A DNA stretch of 64,000 bases from Rhodococcus sp. CH91 (GTDB lineage: Bacteria; Actinomycetota; Actinomycetes; Mycobacteriales; Mycobacteriaceae), in the NCBI RefSeq assembly GCF_022554085.1, contig NZ_JAKFYR010000011.1, forward strand, positions 36,462 through 100,461. Reading direction: 5' to 3'. Made by a program: the position numbers and the translations under genes. The notes beneath the pieces are model-generated. The model did not search any database and was not told the origin of the DNA. It worked only from the letters and a program-made list of their open reading frames with translations. Below, piece after piece: positions 46,113-54,885 of the stretch (the stretch's first letter is position 1; each line of letters opens with the position of its first letter).

Positions 46113-46271
46113 CCCGCCACCTCCGTTTCCGCTGCATGCAGGACCAGACCACACCGCTCGGGGCCGTGCCTTTCCAGTCTAATCGGGCGACGACGGTGCA
46201 GGTGCCGGGCACGCGGCCGACACCCCGGTACCCCTCCGGCGCACCGTGCACGATCGCCGTAGTGTGGTCGC

Positions 46272-46658
46272 ATGATCTTCAAGGGCGTCCGGGACGGCAA
46301 GCCGTATCCCGATCACGGACTGTCTCTGCGCGACTGGTCGAGGATTCCTCCCCGGCAGGTGCGTCTCGACGAGATCGTCACGACCACCAAGGTCCTCGAA
46401 CTCGACCGGTTGCTGTCGGAGGATTCGACCTTCTACGGCGATCTGTTCCCGCACGCCGTCCAGTGGCAGGGCGTGCTGTATCTCGAGGACGGACTCCACC
46501 GCGCGCTGCAGTCCGCCCTGCGGAACCGGCCGGTGATACACGTGCGGGTCTTCGAGTACGACGCGCTCGTCCCCGGAACGGCCGCTGCCGACAGCGCCGA
46601 CGCGCTCGCCCGGCCCGCGCTGCCGGATCGCTCGCCGCCGGAGTACCCGCAGCCGTAG
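46272..46658 (+). CDS. conserved actinobacterial protein, Rv2375-like
   Basis: 128 residues, starting MIFKGVRDGKPYPDHGLS, which I recognise as the Rv2375 family encoded beside hrcA. The central GDLFPHAVQWQGVLYLEDGLHRAL is conserved; the C-terminal 30 residues are variable and proline-rich. It is cytoplasmic with no catalytic motif. TAGTGT (46260-46265) lies 6 nt before the ATG and no ribosome binding site is present, so it may be leaderless. Function unknown. Confidence 0.78.
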   Translation: MIFKGVRDGKPYPDHGLSLRDWSRIPPRQVRLDEIVTTTKVLELDRLLSEDSTFYGDLFPHAVQWQGVLYLEDGLHRALQSALRNRPVIHVRVFEYDALVPGTAAADSADALARPALPDRSPPEYPQP

Positions 46659-47921
46659 CTAGTCGTCGGCGCCGAGCAGGATGGTGCGGACCACCGCGTC
46701 CGCGAGCAGACGTCCCCGATCCGTGAGCACGAGGTGCCCGTCCGTCTCCCGCGCGAGGCCGTCGGCCACGACGGTTCGCGCCGCCTCCCGTTCGCCGTCC
46801 CCCAACGCCGACAAGGGAAGCCCGGTCCGCAATCGGGTGGTGAGCATCACCAGTTCGGTGTGCCGGTCCTCCGCAGTGAGGTGCTCGCTGCCGGCCACGG
46901 GCAGCACGCCGTCGGCGAGGGACGCGGAGTACCGGGCCGGATGCTTGACGTTCCACCAGCGGACCCCGCCGACGTGGCTGTGCGCCCCGGGGCCGGCACC
47001 CCACCAGTCGCCCCCGTCCCAGTAACCGAGATTGTGGGCGCACCGGGCCGAAGGATCGTCGGCCCTGGCCCAGTTGGACACCTCGTACCAGGTCAGTCCG
47101 GCAGCGGAGAGCCGCGCATCGATCCGCTCGTAGCGCGCGGCGAGCACATCGTCGTCCGGTGCGGGCAGTTCTCCGCGACGGACGCGGCGGGCCAGAGCGG
47201 TGCCGTCCTCGACGATCAGTGCATACGCCGAGACGTGGTCGACACCCGCCTCGAGCACGGCGTCGAGAGAGGCGTCGAGGTCGGCGTCGCGCTCGCCCGG
47301 GGTGCCGTAGATCAAATCCAGATTGACGTGGTCGAAACCGGCCGCCCGTGCCTCCTCCGCCGCCGCCACCGGCCGGCCGGGAGTGTGGGTGCGGTCGAGC
47401 ACCGCCAGCACGTGCCGGGCCGCCGACTGCATCCCGAGCGAGACCCGCGTGTAGCCCGCCTCCCTGATCCCGGCGAAGAACTGCGGCGAGGTGGATTCGG
47501 GATTCGATTCGGTCGTCACCTCGGCTCCCGGTACCAGGCCGAACGAGTCGCGGATCGTCTCGAGCACCTGAGCAAGACCGTCCGCCCCGAGCAACGACGG
47601 GGTGCCACCGCCGACGAAGACGGTGTCCGCGGCCGGTGCGGTCCGGCCCCCCTCGGACAGCAACCGCGCTCCTGCCGCGAGTTCGCGGCGCAGTCCCTCG
47701 AGCCAGGACTCGGCGGACGCCGCGCTGCCGAGCTCTCCTGCCGTGTAGGTGTTGAAGTCGCAGTAGCCGCAGCGGGTCGCGCAGAACGGGACGTGCACGT
47801 ACACACCGAACGGCCGCGTCCCCACTCCGGCGAGCGCCGAATCGGGAAGTTCGAGCCCCGCCGCGCTGCCGGTGACGGCGACTTCCACTCCGGTGCGACG
47901 ACCGGTTTCCGCGTTGTTCAC
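46659..47921 (-). CDS. hemW: HemW-like radical SAM protein
   Basis: 420-residue radical SAM protein. The iron-sulfur motif is C47-x3-C51-x2-C54 (PFCATRCGYCDF), followed by the SAM-binding FVGGGTPSLL and the C-terminal HemN domain (about 320-410). It has the extra GYCDF/Asn-Thr-Tyr pattern of HemW haem chaperones rather than coproporphyrinogen dehydrogenase. GTG 47921 is used; the longer frame to 48083 crosses the sulfur operon control region. It converges on the Rv2375-like gene and is divergent from the sir leader. Confidence 0.9.
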   Translation of the reverse strand: MNNAETGRRTGVEVAVTGSAAGLELPDSALAGVGTRPFGVYVHVPFCATRCGYCDFNTYTAGELGSAASAESWLEGLRRELAAGARLLSEGGRTAPAADTVFVGGGTPSLLGADGLAQVLETIRDSFGLVPGAEVTTESNPESTSPQFFAGIREAGYTRVSLGMQSAARHVLAVLDRTHTPGRPVAAAEEARAAGFDHVNLDLIYGTPGERDADLDASLDAVLEAGVDHVSAYALIVEDGTALARRVRRGELPAPDDDVLAARYERIDARLSAAGLTWYEVSNWARADDPSARCAHNLGYWDGGDWWGAGPGAHSHVGGVRWWNVKHPARYSASLADGVLPVAGSEHLTAEDRHTELVMLTTRLRTGLPLSALGDGEREAARTVVADGLARETDGHLVLTDRGRLLADAVVRTILLGADD

Positions 47922-47976
47922 GTCGTCCAGTCTTCCAGAGACACGCGAGCGGTCTTTCCGCGCGAGCCCCCTACCT

Positions 47977-48025
47977 CGACATTTCCCGGGATTCGGGTGG
48001 AAATGTCGGTCACAATTCGGAATTG
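47977..48025. promoter_or_regulatory. two inverted repeats upstream of the sir leader ORF
   Basis: CGACATTTCC (47977-47986) and GGAAATGTCG (47999-48008) form a perfect 10-bp repeat with a 12-nt centre. CAATTC-G-GAATTG (48013-48025) is a second perfect repeat 4 nt further on. Both are AT-richer than the surroundings and end 28 nt before the leader ATG, as expected for operators of a sulfur regulator. Confidence 0.55.
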
Positions 48026-48052
48026 CCCCGGTGACGTGGCACAATTGGCCCC

Positions 48053-48157
48053 ATGACAGGACAGGGAGTGCGACTGGTGGCACGACGCCACGTCGACTTC
48101 AAGCGTGTCTGCGCGTCCTGTTGTCTGCCTTGCGCCGCTTGTCTCTGCGCCGACTGA
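48053..48157 (+). CDS. cysteine-rich leader peptide upstream of sir
   Basis: A 34-codon ORF with six cysteines at positions 20, 23, 24, 27, 30 and 32 (CASCCLPCAACLCAD end). It contains VRLVARRHVDFKRV, matching the RLVxRRHVDLxRV pattern of actinobacterial sulfur leader peptides. CACAAT (48040-48045) lies 7 nt before the ATG and no ribosome binding site is present, so the mRNA is probably leaderless. By analogy with polycysteine uORFs of mycobacteria, slow decoding of the Cys codons when cysteine is scarce should open the sir ribosome binding site. It ends 117 nt before sir. Confidence 0.8.
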   Translation: MTGQGVRLVARRHVDFKRVCASCCLPCAACLCAD

Positions 48158-48228
48158 TCCTGGTCGGCACTCCCCGGCACATCCCAGATCCCGCCGGGTC
48201 GAAGCATGCGTGCACGAGGCCCAGCCCC

Positions 48229-48267
48229 CTCCTGCGCTCGTCGATCCGGTCCCCCGAACATCAGGAG
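48229..48267 (+). promoter_or_regulatory. possible SD-sequestering pair for sir
   Basis: CTCCTG (48229-48234) is the exact complement of CAGGAG (48262-48267), the Shine-Dalgarno of sir, with 27 nt between. GGGTC (48196-48200) could pair alternatively with GACCC (48267-48271). These are candidate switching structures for the leader peptide. Confidence 0.45.
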
Positions 48268-48274
48268 ACCCTGC

Positions 48275-49993
48275 ATGTCGTCGACCACCGACGTCACTTC
48301 CGCCGACGAGTCGGCCGCGCCTGCCCGCCGCGCCACCAGGCCCGCGAAGCGACGCGCCGAAGGACAGTGGGCACTCGGCTATCGCGAGCCGCTCAACGCC
48401 AACGAGCAGACGAAGAAGGACGACGATCCGCTCAACGTCCGTCGCCGCATCGAAGACATCTACGCCCACACCGGTTTCGACGGAATCGACAAGGGCGATC
48501 TGCGCGGCCGGTTCCGCTGGTGGGGTCTGTACACCCAGCGCGAGCAGGGTTACGACGGCACCTACACCGGCGACGAGAACATCGACCTGCTCGAGGCGAA
48601 GTACTTCATGATGCGGGTCCGTTGCGACGCCGGCGCCCTGGATCTGGCCCAGCTGCGCACGATCGCCGGTATCTCCACCGAGTTCGCCCGCGACACCGCC
48701 GACCTGTCCGACCGCGAGAACGTCCAGTACCACTGGATCGAGGTCGAGAACGTGCCGGAGATCTGGCGGCGTCTCGAATCGGTGGGACTGAAGACCACCG
48801 AGGCCTGCGGCGACTGCCCCCGCGTCGTGCTCGGTTCGCCGCTCGCCGGTGAGTCCCTCGACGAGATCATCGACGGCACACCGGCGATCGACGAGATCGT
48901 CCGCCGCTACATCGGCGATCCGCAGTACTCGAACCTGCCGCGCAAGTTCAAGACCGCGATCTCCGGCCAGCAGGACGTCGTGCACGAGATCAACGACGTC
49001 GCCTTCGTCGGCGTCGAGCACCCCGAGCACGGCCCCGGCTTCGACCTGTGGGTCGGTGGCGGCCTGTCCACCAACCCGATGCTCGCGCAGCGGGTCGGCG
49101 CGTGGGTGCCGCTGAAGGAGGTCGCCGATGTGTGGGAGGGCGTCGTCGCGATCTTCCGCGACTACGGCTACCGCCGGCTGCGGTCCAAGGCACGTCTGAA
49201 GTTCCTCGTCAAGGACTGGGGGATCGAGAAGTTCCGCGAGGTGCTCGAGACCGAGTACCTGAAGCGTCCGCTGATCGACGGCCCGGCTCCGGCCGCCCCG
49301 GAGCGTCCGATCGATCACGTCGGTGTCCAGAAGCTGCGCAACGGCCTCAACGCCGTGGGTGTCGCGCCGATCGCCGGTCGTGTCTCGGGCACGATCCTGT
49401 CGAAGGTCGCCGACGCCGCCGAGCGGGCGGGGTCCGACCGGATCCGGTTCACCCCGTACCAGAAGCTGATCGTGCTCGACGTGGCCGACGACAAGGTCGA
49501 ACAGCTCGTCACCGAACTCGAGGCGCTGGGTCTGCCCGCCTCGCCGTCGCCGTGGCGCAAGAACCTCATGGCGTGCACGGGAATCGAGTTCTGCAAGCTG
49601 TCCTTCGTCGAGACGCGCAAGCGTTCGCAGGCCCTCGTGCCCGAACTCGAGGAGCGGCTCGCCGACATCAACGCGCAGCTCGACGTCCCGGTGACGATCA
49701 ATATCAACGGCTGCCCCAACTCGTGCGCGCGCTCCCAGATCGCCGACATCGGCTTCAAGGGCCAGCTCGTCGACGACGGTGACGGCAACCAGGTCGAGGG
49801 ATTCCAGGTACATCTGGGTGGAGCGCTGGGCTTCGACGCGCGATTCGGACGCAAGCTCCGCCAGCACAAGGTCACCAGCGCCGAGCTCGGCGACTACATC
49901 GAGCGGGTCGTGCGCACTTTCCTCGAGGAACGCAAGGAGGGCGAGCGCTTCGGCGAATGGGTCCTGCGGGCCGAGGAGGCCGAACTGCGATGA
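48275..49993 (+). CDS. sir: ferredoxin-dependent sulfite reductase
   Basis: 572-residue sirohaem/[4Fe-4S] enzyme reducing sulfite to sulfide with six electrons from ferredoxin. It has two ferrite-like repeats; the cluster and sirohaem cysteines are in CTGIEFC and in NGCPNSCARSQ near the C-terminus. It is homologous to M. tuberculosis SirA (Rv2391). The ATG at 48275 follows CAGGAGACCCTGC. It is the first enzyme gene of sir-cysH-cysD-cysN-chelatase, preceded by the cysteine leader. Confidence 0.95.
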   Translation: MSSTTDVTSADESAAPARRATRPAKRRAEGQWALGYREPLNANEQTKKDDDPLNVRRRIEDIYAHTGFDGIDKGDLRGRFRWWGLYTQREQGYDGTYTGDENIDLLEAKYFMMRVRCDAGALDLAQLRTIAGISTEFARDTADLSDRENVQYHWIEVENVPEIWRRLESVGLKTTEACGDCPRVVLGSPLAGESLDEIIDGTPAIDEIVRRYIGDPQYSNLPRKFKTAISGQQDVVHEINDVAFVGVEHPEHGPGFDLWVGGGLSTNPMLAQRVGAWVPLKEVADVWEGVVAIFRDYGYRRLRSKARLKFLVKDWGIEKFREVLETEYLKRPLIDGPAPAAPERPIDHVGVQKLRNGLNAVGVAPIAGRVSGTILSKVADAAERAGSDRIRFTPYQKLIVLDVADDKVEQLVTELEALGLPASPSPWRKNLMACTGIEFCKLSFVETRKRSQALVPELEERLADINAQLDVPVTININGCPNSCARSQIADIGFKGQLVDDGDGNQVEGFQVHLGGALGFDARFGRKLRQHKVTSAELGDYIERVVRTFLEERKEGERFGEWVLRAEEAELR

Positions 49994-50046
49994 CGGGCAC
50001 TGCAGCAATGGTGGACACGACGAACGAGCGGGGACGGAAACGATGA
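49990..50046 (+). CDS. possible 18-residue coupling ORF between sir and cysH
   Basis: ATG 49990 overlaps the sir stop as ATGA and the stop TGA (50044-50046) overlaps the cysH ATG as ATGA, so the 50-nt gap is bridged by one open frame. The peptide has no cysteine and no family match. It may only carry ribosomes from sir to cysH; it could also be chance. Confidence 0.3.
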   Translation: MTGTAAMVDTTNERGRKR

Positions 50047-50768
50047 GCATCGACCCGAACATCGACGAACTCCGGAGTATTGCCGCGCAGGGGGCGGCAG
50101 ACCTCGAGGGGGCGTCGGCGCAGGAACTCCTGCGGTGGACGGACGAGACGTTCGGTGCGCCCACCGAACACGGACGCAGCGGCTACATCGTCGCGTCGAA
50201 CATGCAGGACGGGGTCCTGGTGCACCTCGCCGCGCAGCAGCGTCCCGGCGTGGACGTGCTGTTCCTCGACACCGGTTACCACTTCGCCGAGACTCTCGGC
50301 ACGCGCGACGCGGTGGCGCAGGTCTACGGCGTGAACATCGTCACCGCGCAGGCCCGGCACTCCGTCGCCGAGCAGGACGACCTGCTCGGCAAGGATCTGT
50401 TCGCCCGTGATCCGAACGAATGCTGCCGCTTGCGCAAGGTGGTGCCACTGAAGGAGAGCCTGCAGGGTTACCGGGCCTGGGTGACGGGAATCCGGCGGGT
50501 CGAGGCACCCACACGTGCGAACGCTCCGCTCGTCTCCTTCGACGAGGCGTTCGGACTGGTGAAGATCAATCCGATCGCGGCATGGTCCGACGAGGACATG
50601 CAGAACTACATCGACGAGCACGGGATCCTCGTCAATCCCCTCGTCGACGAGGGCTACCCGTCGATCGGGTGCGCCCCGTGCACCATCAAACCACTTCCCG
50701 GGTCCGATCCGCGTAGCGGACGCTGGGCCGGCCGAGCCAAGACCGAATGCGGGTTGCACGCCTCATGA
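50043..50768 (+). CDS. cysH: adenylylsulfate (APS) reductase
   Basis: 241 residues. The PP-loop-like fold carries four cluster cysteines: C127-C128 and C210-x2-C213, diagnostic for [4Fe-4S] APS reductases rather than PAPS reductases. The catalytic cysteine is C236 in the C-terminal ECGLH tail. It reduces APS to sulfite with thioredoxin. The cysD ATG overlaps its stop by 4 nt. Confidence 0.95.
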   Translation: MSIDPNIDELRSIAAQGAADLEGASAQELLRWTDETFGAPTEHGRSGYIVASNMQDGVLVHLAAQQRPGVDVLFLDTGYHFAETLGTRDAVAQVYGVNIVTAQARHSVAEQDDLLGKDLFARDPNECCRLRKVVPLKESLQGYRAWVTGIRRVEAPTRANAPLVSFDEAFGLVKINPIAAWSDEDMQNYIDEHGILVNPLVDEGYPSIGCAPCTIKPLPGSDPRSGRWAGRAKTECGLHAS

Positions 50769-51709
50769 CACTCACCGACACGAATCCCACCGGATCCCGG
50801 AAGATCCTGGACGGCAACAGGTTCGACACACTGGACGCGCTCGAGTCCGAGGCGATCCACGTCTTCCGCGAGGTCGCGGGCGAGTTCGAACGACCCGTGA
50901 TCCTGTTCTCCGGAGGCAAGGACTCCACCGTCCTGCTGCACCTGGCGATCAAGGCCTTCTGGCCGGCACCGTTGCCCTTCGCGTTGCTGCACGTCGACAC
51001 CGGCCACAACCTCCCCGAGGTTCTCGAGTTCCGCGACCTCGTGGTCTCGAAGTACAACCTGCGCCTGCACGTCGCGAGCGTCGAGGACTATCTCGCCGAC
51101 GGACGGCTCACCGAGCGTCCCGACGGCATCCGCAATCCGCTGCAGACGGTTCCCCTGCTCGACGCGATCTCGGAGAACCGGTTCGACGCCGTCTTCGGTG
51201 GCGGGCGCCGCGACGAGGAGCGCTCCCGCGCCAAGGAGCGGATCTTCTCCCTGCGCAACGCCTTCGGCCAGTGGGATCCCAAGCGCCAGCGCCCCGAGCT
51301 GTGGAATCTGTACAACGGGCGGCACGCACCCGGTGAGCACGTGCGCGTCTTCCCGCTCAGCAACTTCACCGAACTCGACATCTGGCGGTACATCGCACGC
51401 GAGGACGTGGAGCTGGCGAGCATCTACTACACGCACGAGCGTCCCGTCTACCGCCGTGACGGCATGTGGATGACGTCGGGCGTGTGGGGCGGACCGGCCG
51501 AAGGCGAAGAACTCGAGGTCCGTCCGGTGCGGTACCGCACCGTCGGCGACGGTTCGACCACCGGCGCGATCCTGTCCACGGCCGCCACGAACGAGGAGAT
51601 CCTCGCCGAGGTCGCGGCCTCACGACTGACCGAGCGCGGCGCGACCCGCGGTGACGACCGAGTGTCCGAAGCGGCCATGGAAGACCGCAAACGAGAGGGC
51701 TACTTCTGA
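50765..51709 (+). CDS. cysD: sulfate adenylyltransferase subunit 2
   Basis: 314-residue ATP-sulfurylase small subunit. The PP-loop SGGKDST is at residues 49-55, and GGGRRDEERSRAKERIFSLR binds ATP/APS. With CysN it activates sulfate to APS, using GTP hydrolysis by CysN. Its ATG overlaps the cysH stop and cysN starts 2 bp after its own stop. Confidence 0.97.
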   Translation: MTLTDTNPTGSRKILDGNRFDTLDALESEAIHVFREVAGEFERPVILFSGGKDSTVLLHLAIKAFWPAPLPFALLHVDTGHNLPEVLEFRDLVVSKYNLRLHVASVEDYLADGRLTERPDGIRNPLQTVPLLDAISENRFDAVFGGGRRDEERSRAKERIFSLRNAFGQWDPKRQRPELWNLYNGRHAPGEHVRVFPLSNFTELDIWRYIAREDVELASIYYTHERPVYRRDGMWMTSGVWGGPAEGEELEVRPVRYRTVGDGSTTGAILSTAATNEEILAEVAASRLTERGATRGDDRVSEAAMEDRKREGYF

Positions 51710-51711
51710 TC

Positions 51712-53046
51712 ATGAGCGACGTTCACGAGCGGAGCGTGCAGAGCGACACGCAGCTTCTGCGCCTGGCCACCGCCGGTTCGGTCGACGACGGCAAGTCCAC
51801 CCTGGTGGGACGACTGCTGTACGACACCAAGTCCGTGCTCGCCGACCAGATCGACGCCGTCACCCGGGCATCGGTCGATCGTGGCCTCGATACCCCCGAC
51901 CTGTCCCTGCTCGTCGACGGCCTGCGCGCCGAGCGGGAGCAGGGCATCACCATCGACGTGGCCTACCGCTACTTCGCGACGCCGAAGCGGAGCTTCGTCC
52001 TGGCGGACACCCCGGGACACGTGCAGTACACCCGCAACACCGTCTCGGGCGCGTCCACCGCCCAGCTCGTCGTCCTGCTGGTCGACGCCCGCAAGGGCGT
52101 GGTCTCCCAGACCCGCAAGCACGCCGCGGTGCTGGCCCTGCTCGGTGTGCCGAAGCTGGTCCTCGCCGTCAACAAGATCGATCTCGTCGAGGATCCGGCG
52201 GCGGTGTTCGCACGGATCTCGGCAGAATTCGGTGAGCTCACCGGTTCGCTCGGCTGGGCACCCGAGGACGTGCAGGAGATTCCGGTCTCCGCCCTGCACG
52301 GCGACAACGTGGCCGTGCGCAGCGAGAACACTCCCTATTACGACGGTCCCACTCTCATCGAGTATCTCGAGTCCGTGCCCGTCGACGCGGATGTGCACGG
52401 TCGGCACGAGACGGGACTGCGCTTCCCGGTGCAGTACGTCATCCGTCCCCGCACGGCAGAGTTTCCCGACTACCGCGGCTATGCGGGCCAGATCGCGGCG
52501 GGCTCCGTGCGCCCCGGCGACGAGGTCGTCGTGCTGCCGTCCGGTGTCCGCACGACCGTCGAGCGCATCGACAGTGCCGACGGCTCGTTCGACGTCGCGC
52601 ATGCCGGCCGGTCGGTGACCCTCGTACTCGCCGACGACGTCGACGTCTCCCGCGGCGACGTCATCGCAGCCCCTCAGGAGGCTCCGGAACCGCTGTCCGA
52701 ATTCGAGGCCACCGTGTGCTGGCTGGCCGAGAAGCCGCTGCGTCCCGGCGCCCGGCTTCTGCTCAAGCACGGCACCCGGACCACCCAGGCCATCGTCGGG
52801 ACGATCGTGGAGCGGTTCGACGAACAGAACCTCTCGTCCGTCCCCGACCCGGCGAGCATCGAACTCAACGAGATCGCGCGCATCACGGTGCGGGTGGCCG
52901 AGCCGATCGCCGCGGACGACTATCGGGTCAACCGTCGCAGCGGCAGCTTCCTGCTGATCGATCCGGCGGGTGGCAACACGCTCGCCGCCGGCCTGGTGGG
53001 CGACGGACTCGCCGAGATCGAACTCGGGAACCGCGTCCCGGCATGA
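51712..53046 (+). CDS. cysN: sulfate adenylyltransferase subunit 1 (GTPase), no CysC domain
   Basis: 444 residues, an EF-Tu-like GTPase: G1 GSVDDGKS (22-29), DTPGH, NKID, followed by two beta-barrel domains. It ends after the barrels; the APS kinase (CysC) domain found fused in mycobacterial CysNC is absent. This fits direct reduction of APS by the adjacent CysH. The chelatase gene overlaps its stop by 4 nt. Confidence 0.96.
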   Translation: MSDVHERSVQSDTQLLRLATAGSVDDGKSTLVGRLLYDTKSVLADQIDAVTRASVDRGLDTPDLSLLVDGLRAEREQGITIDVAYRYFATPKRSFVLADTPGHVQYTRNTVSGASTAQLVVLLVDARKGVVSQTRKHAAVLALLGVPKLVLAVNKIDLVEDPAAVFARISAEFGELTGSLGWAPEDVQEIPVSALHGDNVAVRSENTPYYDGPTLIEYLESVPVDADVHGRHETGLRFPVQYVIRPRTAEFPDYRGYAGQIAAGSVRPGDEVVVLPSGVRTTVERIDSADGSFDVAHAGRSVTLVLADDVDVSRGDVIAAPQEAPEPLSEFEATVCWLAEKPLRPGARLLLKHGTRTTQAIVGTIVERFDEQNLSSVPDPASIELNEIARITVRVAEPIAADDYRVNRRSGSFLLIDPAGGNTLAAGLVGDGLAEIELGNRVPA

Positions 53047-53789
53047 CGCCCCTCGTCGCCGTCGCGCACGGCAGTCGCGACCCGCGGTCCGCGCGGGCCG
53101 TGGCTGCCGTACTCGACACCCTGCGCGCCGAGCATCCGGGGCTCGACATCCGGCTGGCCTTCCTGGATCTGAACACCCCTTCGGTCGGCCAGGTGCTCGA
53201 TGCGATTGCGGCGGACGGACATCGGCAGGTCGCGGTGATCCCCCTGCTCCTCGGGAGCGCTTTCCATGCGCGCGTCGACCTCCCCGCCCTGCTGCGCGAG
53301 GCACGTTTCCGCCATCCGTCTCTCGAGGTGCTGTGCTCGCGCATCCTGGGCGACGACGACCTGCTGGTCGACGCGGCGCGCGAACTGATCACGGATACCG
53401 GTGTGTCGGTGGATGATCCGTCCGTGGGGATCGCGGTGTGCGCGGTGGGGTCGCGGCGCCCGGAGGCGAACAGGACCACCGGTCTCCTCGTCCCCCGCAT
53501 CGTCGCCGGCACGGCCTGGACGAAAACCTCGGCGTGCTTCGCCACCTCCGCGGATCCGTCGGTGACCTCGGCACTCGGGTCACTGTCACACAGCGGTGCG
53601 CGCACCCTGGTCCTTGCCCCGTGGATTCTCGCGCCGGGGTTGCTGTGGGATCGTGCGTGCGCGATTGCCGAATCCGCGCCGCACGTACGGATCGCAGCGA
53701 CTCTCACGTCCCACCGCGCCGTCGCCCGGGTGATCGCCGAGCGTTACACCGATGCCGTGCACCGGGTACATGTACTGCGTGTGGCCTGA
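53043..53789 (+). CDS. sirohydrochlorin chelatase (CbiX/Che1-like)
   Basis: 248 residues in two related halves. The N-terminal VAHGSRDP supplies the metal-chelating histidine and LGSAFHARVDLP a second one. Family members insert Fe2+ or Co2+ into sirohydrochlorin; in this operon the role is most likely sirohaem for Sir. Its ATG overlaps the cysN stop. It corresponds to Rv2393 (che1) by position. Confidence 0.85.
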   Translation: MTPLVAVAHGSRDPRSARAVAAVLDTLRAEHPGLDIRLAFLDLNTPSVGQVLDAIAADGHRQVAVIPLLLGSAFHARVDLPALLREARFRHPSLEVLCSRILGDDDLLVDAARELITDTGVSVDDPSVGIAVCAVGSRRPEANRTTGLLVPRIVAGTAWTKTSACFATSADPSVTSALGSLSHSGARTLVLAPWILAPGLLWDRACAIAESAPHVRIAATLTSHRAVARVIAERYTDAVHRVHVLRVA

Positions 53790-53902
53790 CGAAGGTCACA
53801 TCGTCACCTCGGTCGCGGGCTCGGGACTGCGCGCGTTCACCTTCCTCCGCTAGAACGGAACCACAACCGTCGCTCGACATCCGTGATCCGGGAGGACACC
53901 TC

Positions 53903-54793
53903 GTGCAGAACGAACTCCGCCGCTACATCGACCGGCTCCGTACGGAGGGCTATTCGGTTCGCGACGACCACGGGGAGGACCCCGATCTGATCGACATCGA
54001 GGGCCGCGCCGTCGATACCTGGCGGGAGAACTATCCGTACGACGCGCGGATGGACCGGGCGACCTACGAGGTCGAGAAGTATCTGCTGCAGATCGAACTG
54101 CTCAAGTTCCAGTCGTGGGCGAAGGACAACGGTTCCAAGCACATCATCGTGTTCGAGGGGCGCGACGCAGCCGGTAAGGGCGGCACCATCAAGCGATTCC
54201 AGGAGTACATCAACGTCCGGCACGCGCGGACCGTCGCGCTGAGCAAGCCCTCCGACCGCGAGCAGGGCCAGTGGTACATGCAGCGTTACATCCAGCACTT
54301 CCCCACCGCCGGTGAACTCGTGATGTTCGACCGCTCCTGGTACAACCGCGCCGGCGTCGAACGGGTCATGGGCTTCTGCACCGACGACGAGTACGAGCGT
54401 TTCATGACGGACACACCCTTGTTCGAGCAGCTCGTCGTCGAGGCCGGCATCTCCCTCACCAAATTCTGGTTCTCGGTGACACGGAACGAACAACGCACAC
54501 GTTTCGCGATCCGGCAGCTCGATCCGGTTCGGCGGTGGAAGCTCTCGGAGATGGATCTCGAATCCCTCGACAAATGGGATCTGTACACCGAGGCCAAGGA
54601 GGAGATGTTCCGGCGCACGGATACCGAGTACGCGCCCTGGATGACGATCAAATCGAACGACAAGAAGCGGGCACGCATCAACGCGATGCGCTATTTCCTG
54701 AACCGGTTCGACTACGAGGGCAAGGACCCTCAGATCGTCTTCCCGGCCGATCCGAAGATCGTCCAACGGGGCAAGGACGCGGTCGGCGACTGA
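53903..54793 (+). CDS. ppk2: polyphosphate kinase 2
   Basis: 296-residue PPK2-family kinase. Walker A is GRDAAGKG (residues 86-93), Walker B FDRSWYNRAGVERVMGFC, with a following lid module rich in arginines. These enzymes transfer phosphate between polyphosphate and nucleoside diphosphates. The GTG at 53903 follows GGAGGACACC. TAGAAC at 53850-53855 may be its -10. It is transcribed separately from the sulfur operon, which ends 113 bp upstream. Confidence 0.93.
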   Translation: MQNELRRYIDRLRTEGYSVRDDHGEDPDLIDIEGRAVDTWRENYPYDARMDRATYEVEKYLLQIELLKFQSWAKDNGSKHIIVFEGRDAAGKGGTIKRFQEYINVRHARTVALSKPSDREQGQWYMQRYIQHFPTAGELVMFDRSWYNRAGVERVMGFCTDDEYERFMTDTPLFEQLVVEAGISLTKFWFSVTRNEQRTRFAIRQLDPVRRWKLSEMDLESLDKWDLYTEAKEEMFRRTDTEYAPWMTIKSNDKKRARINAMRYFLNRFDYEGKDPQIVFPADPKIVQRGKDAVGD

Positions 54794-54841
54794 CTCCTCC
54801 CTCCCGCCCTCCGGCGAAGATCGCGAGCCGCATGACAAGAG

Positions 54842-54861
54842 AGTGTGGTTCAGACCACACT
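54842..54861. promoter_or_regulatory. inverted repeat between ppk2 and the universal stress gene
   Basis: AGTGTGGT-TCAG-ACCACACT is a perfect 8-4-8 repeat, 24 bp upstream of the USP ATG and 48 bp after ppk2. It may be an operator or a short terminator. Confidence 0.5.
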
Positions 54862-54885
54862 GAGTGGAGGTAGGGAGGAGCGAAT

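Noticed and set aside
46113-46271. CIRCE element upstream of hrcA
   Set aside because: No TTAGCACTC-N9-GAGTGCTAA-like repeat is present in this interval.
51712-53046. CysNC bifunctional enzyme
   Set aside because: The protein ends after the CysN barrels at 444 residues and no APS kinase P-loop follows.
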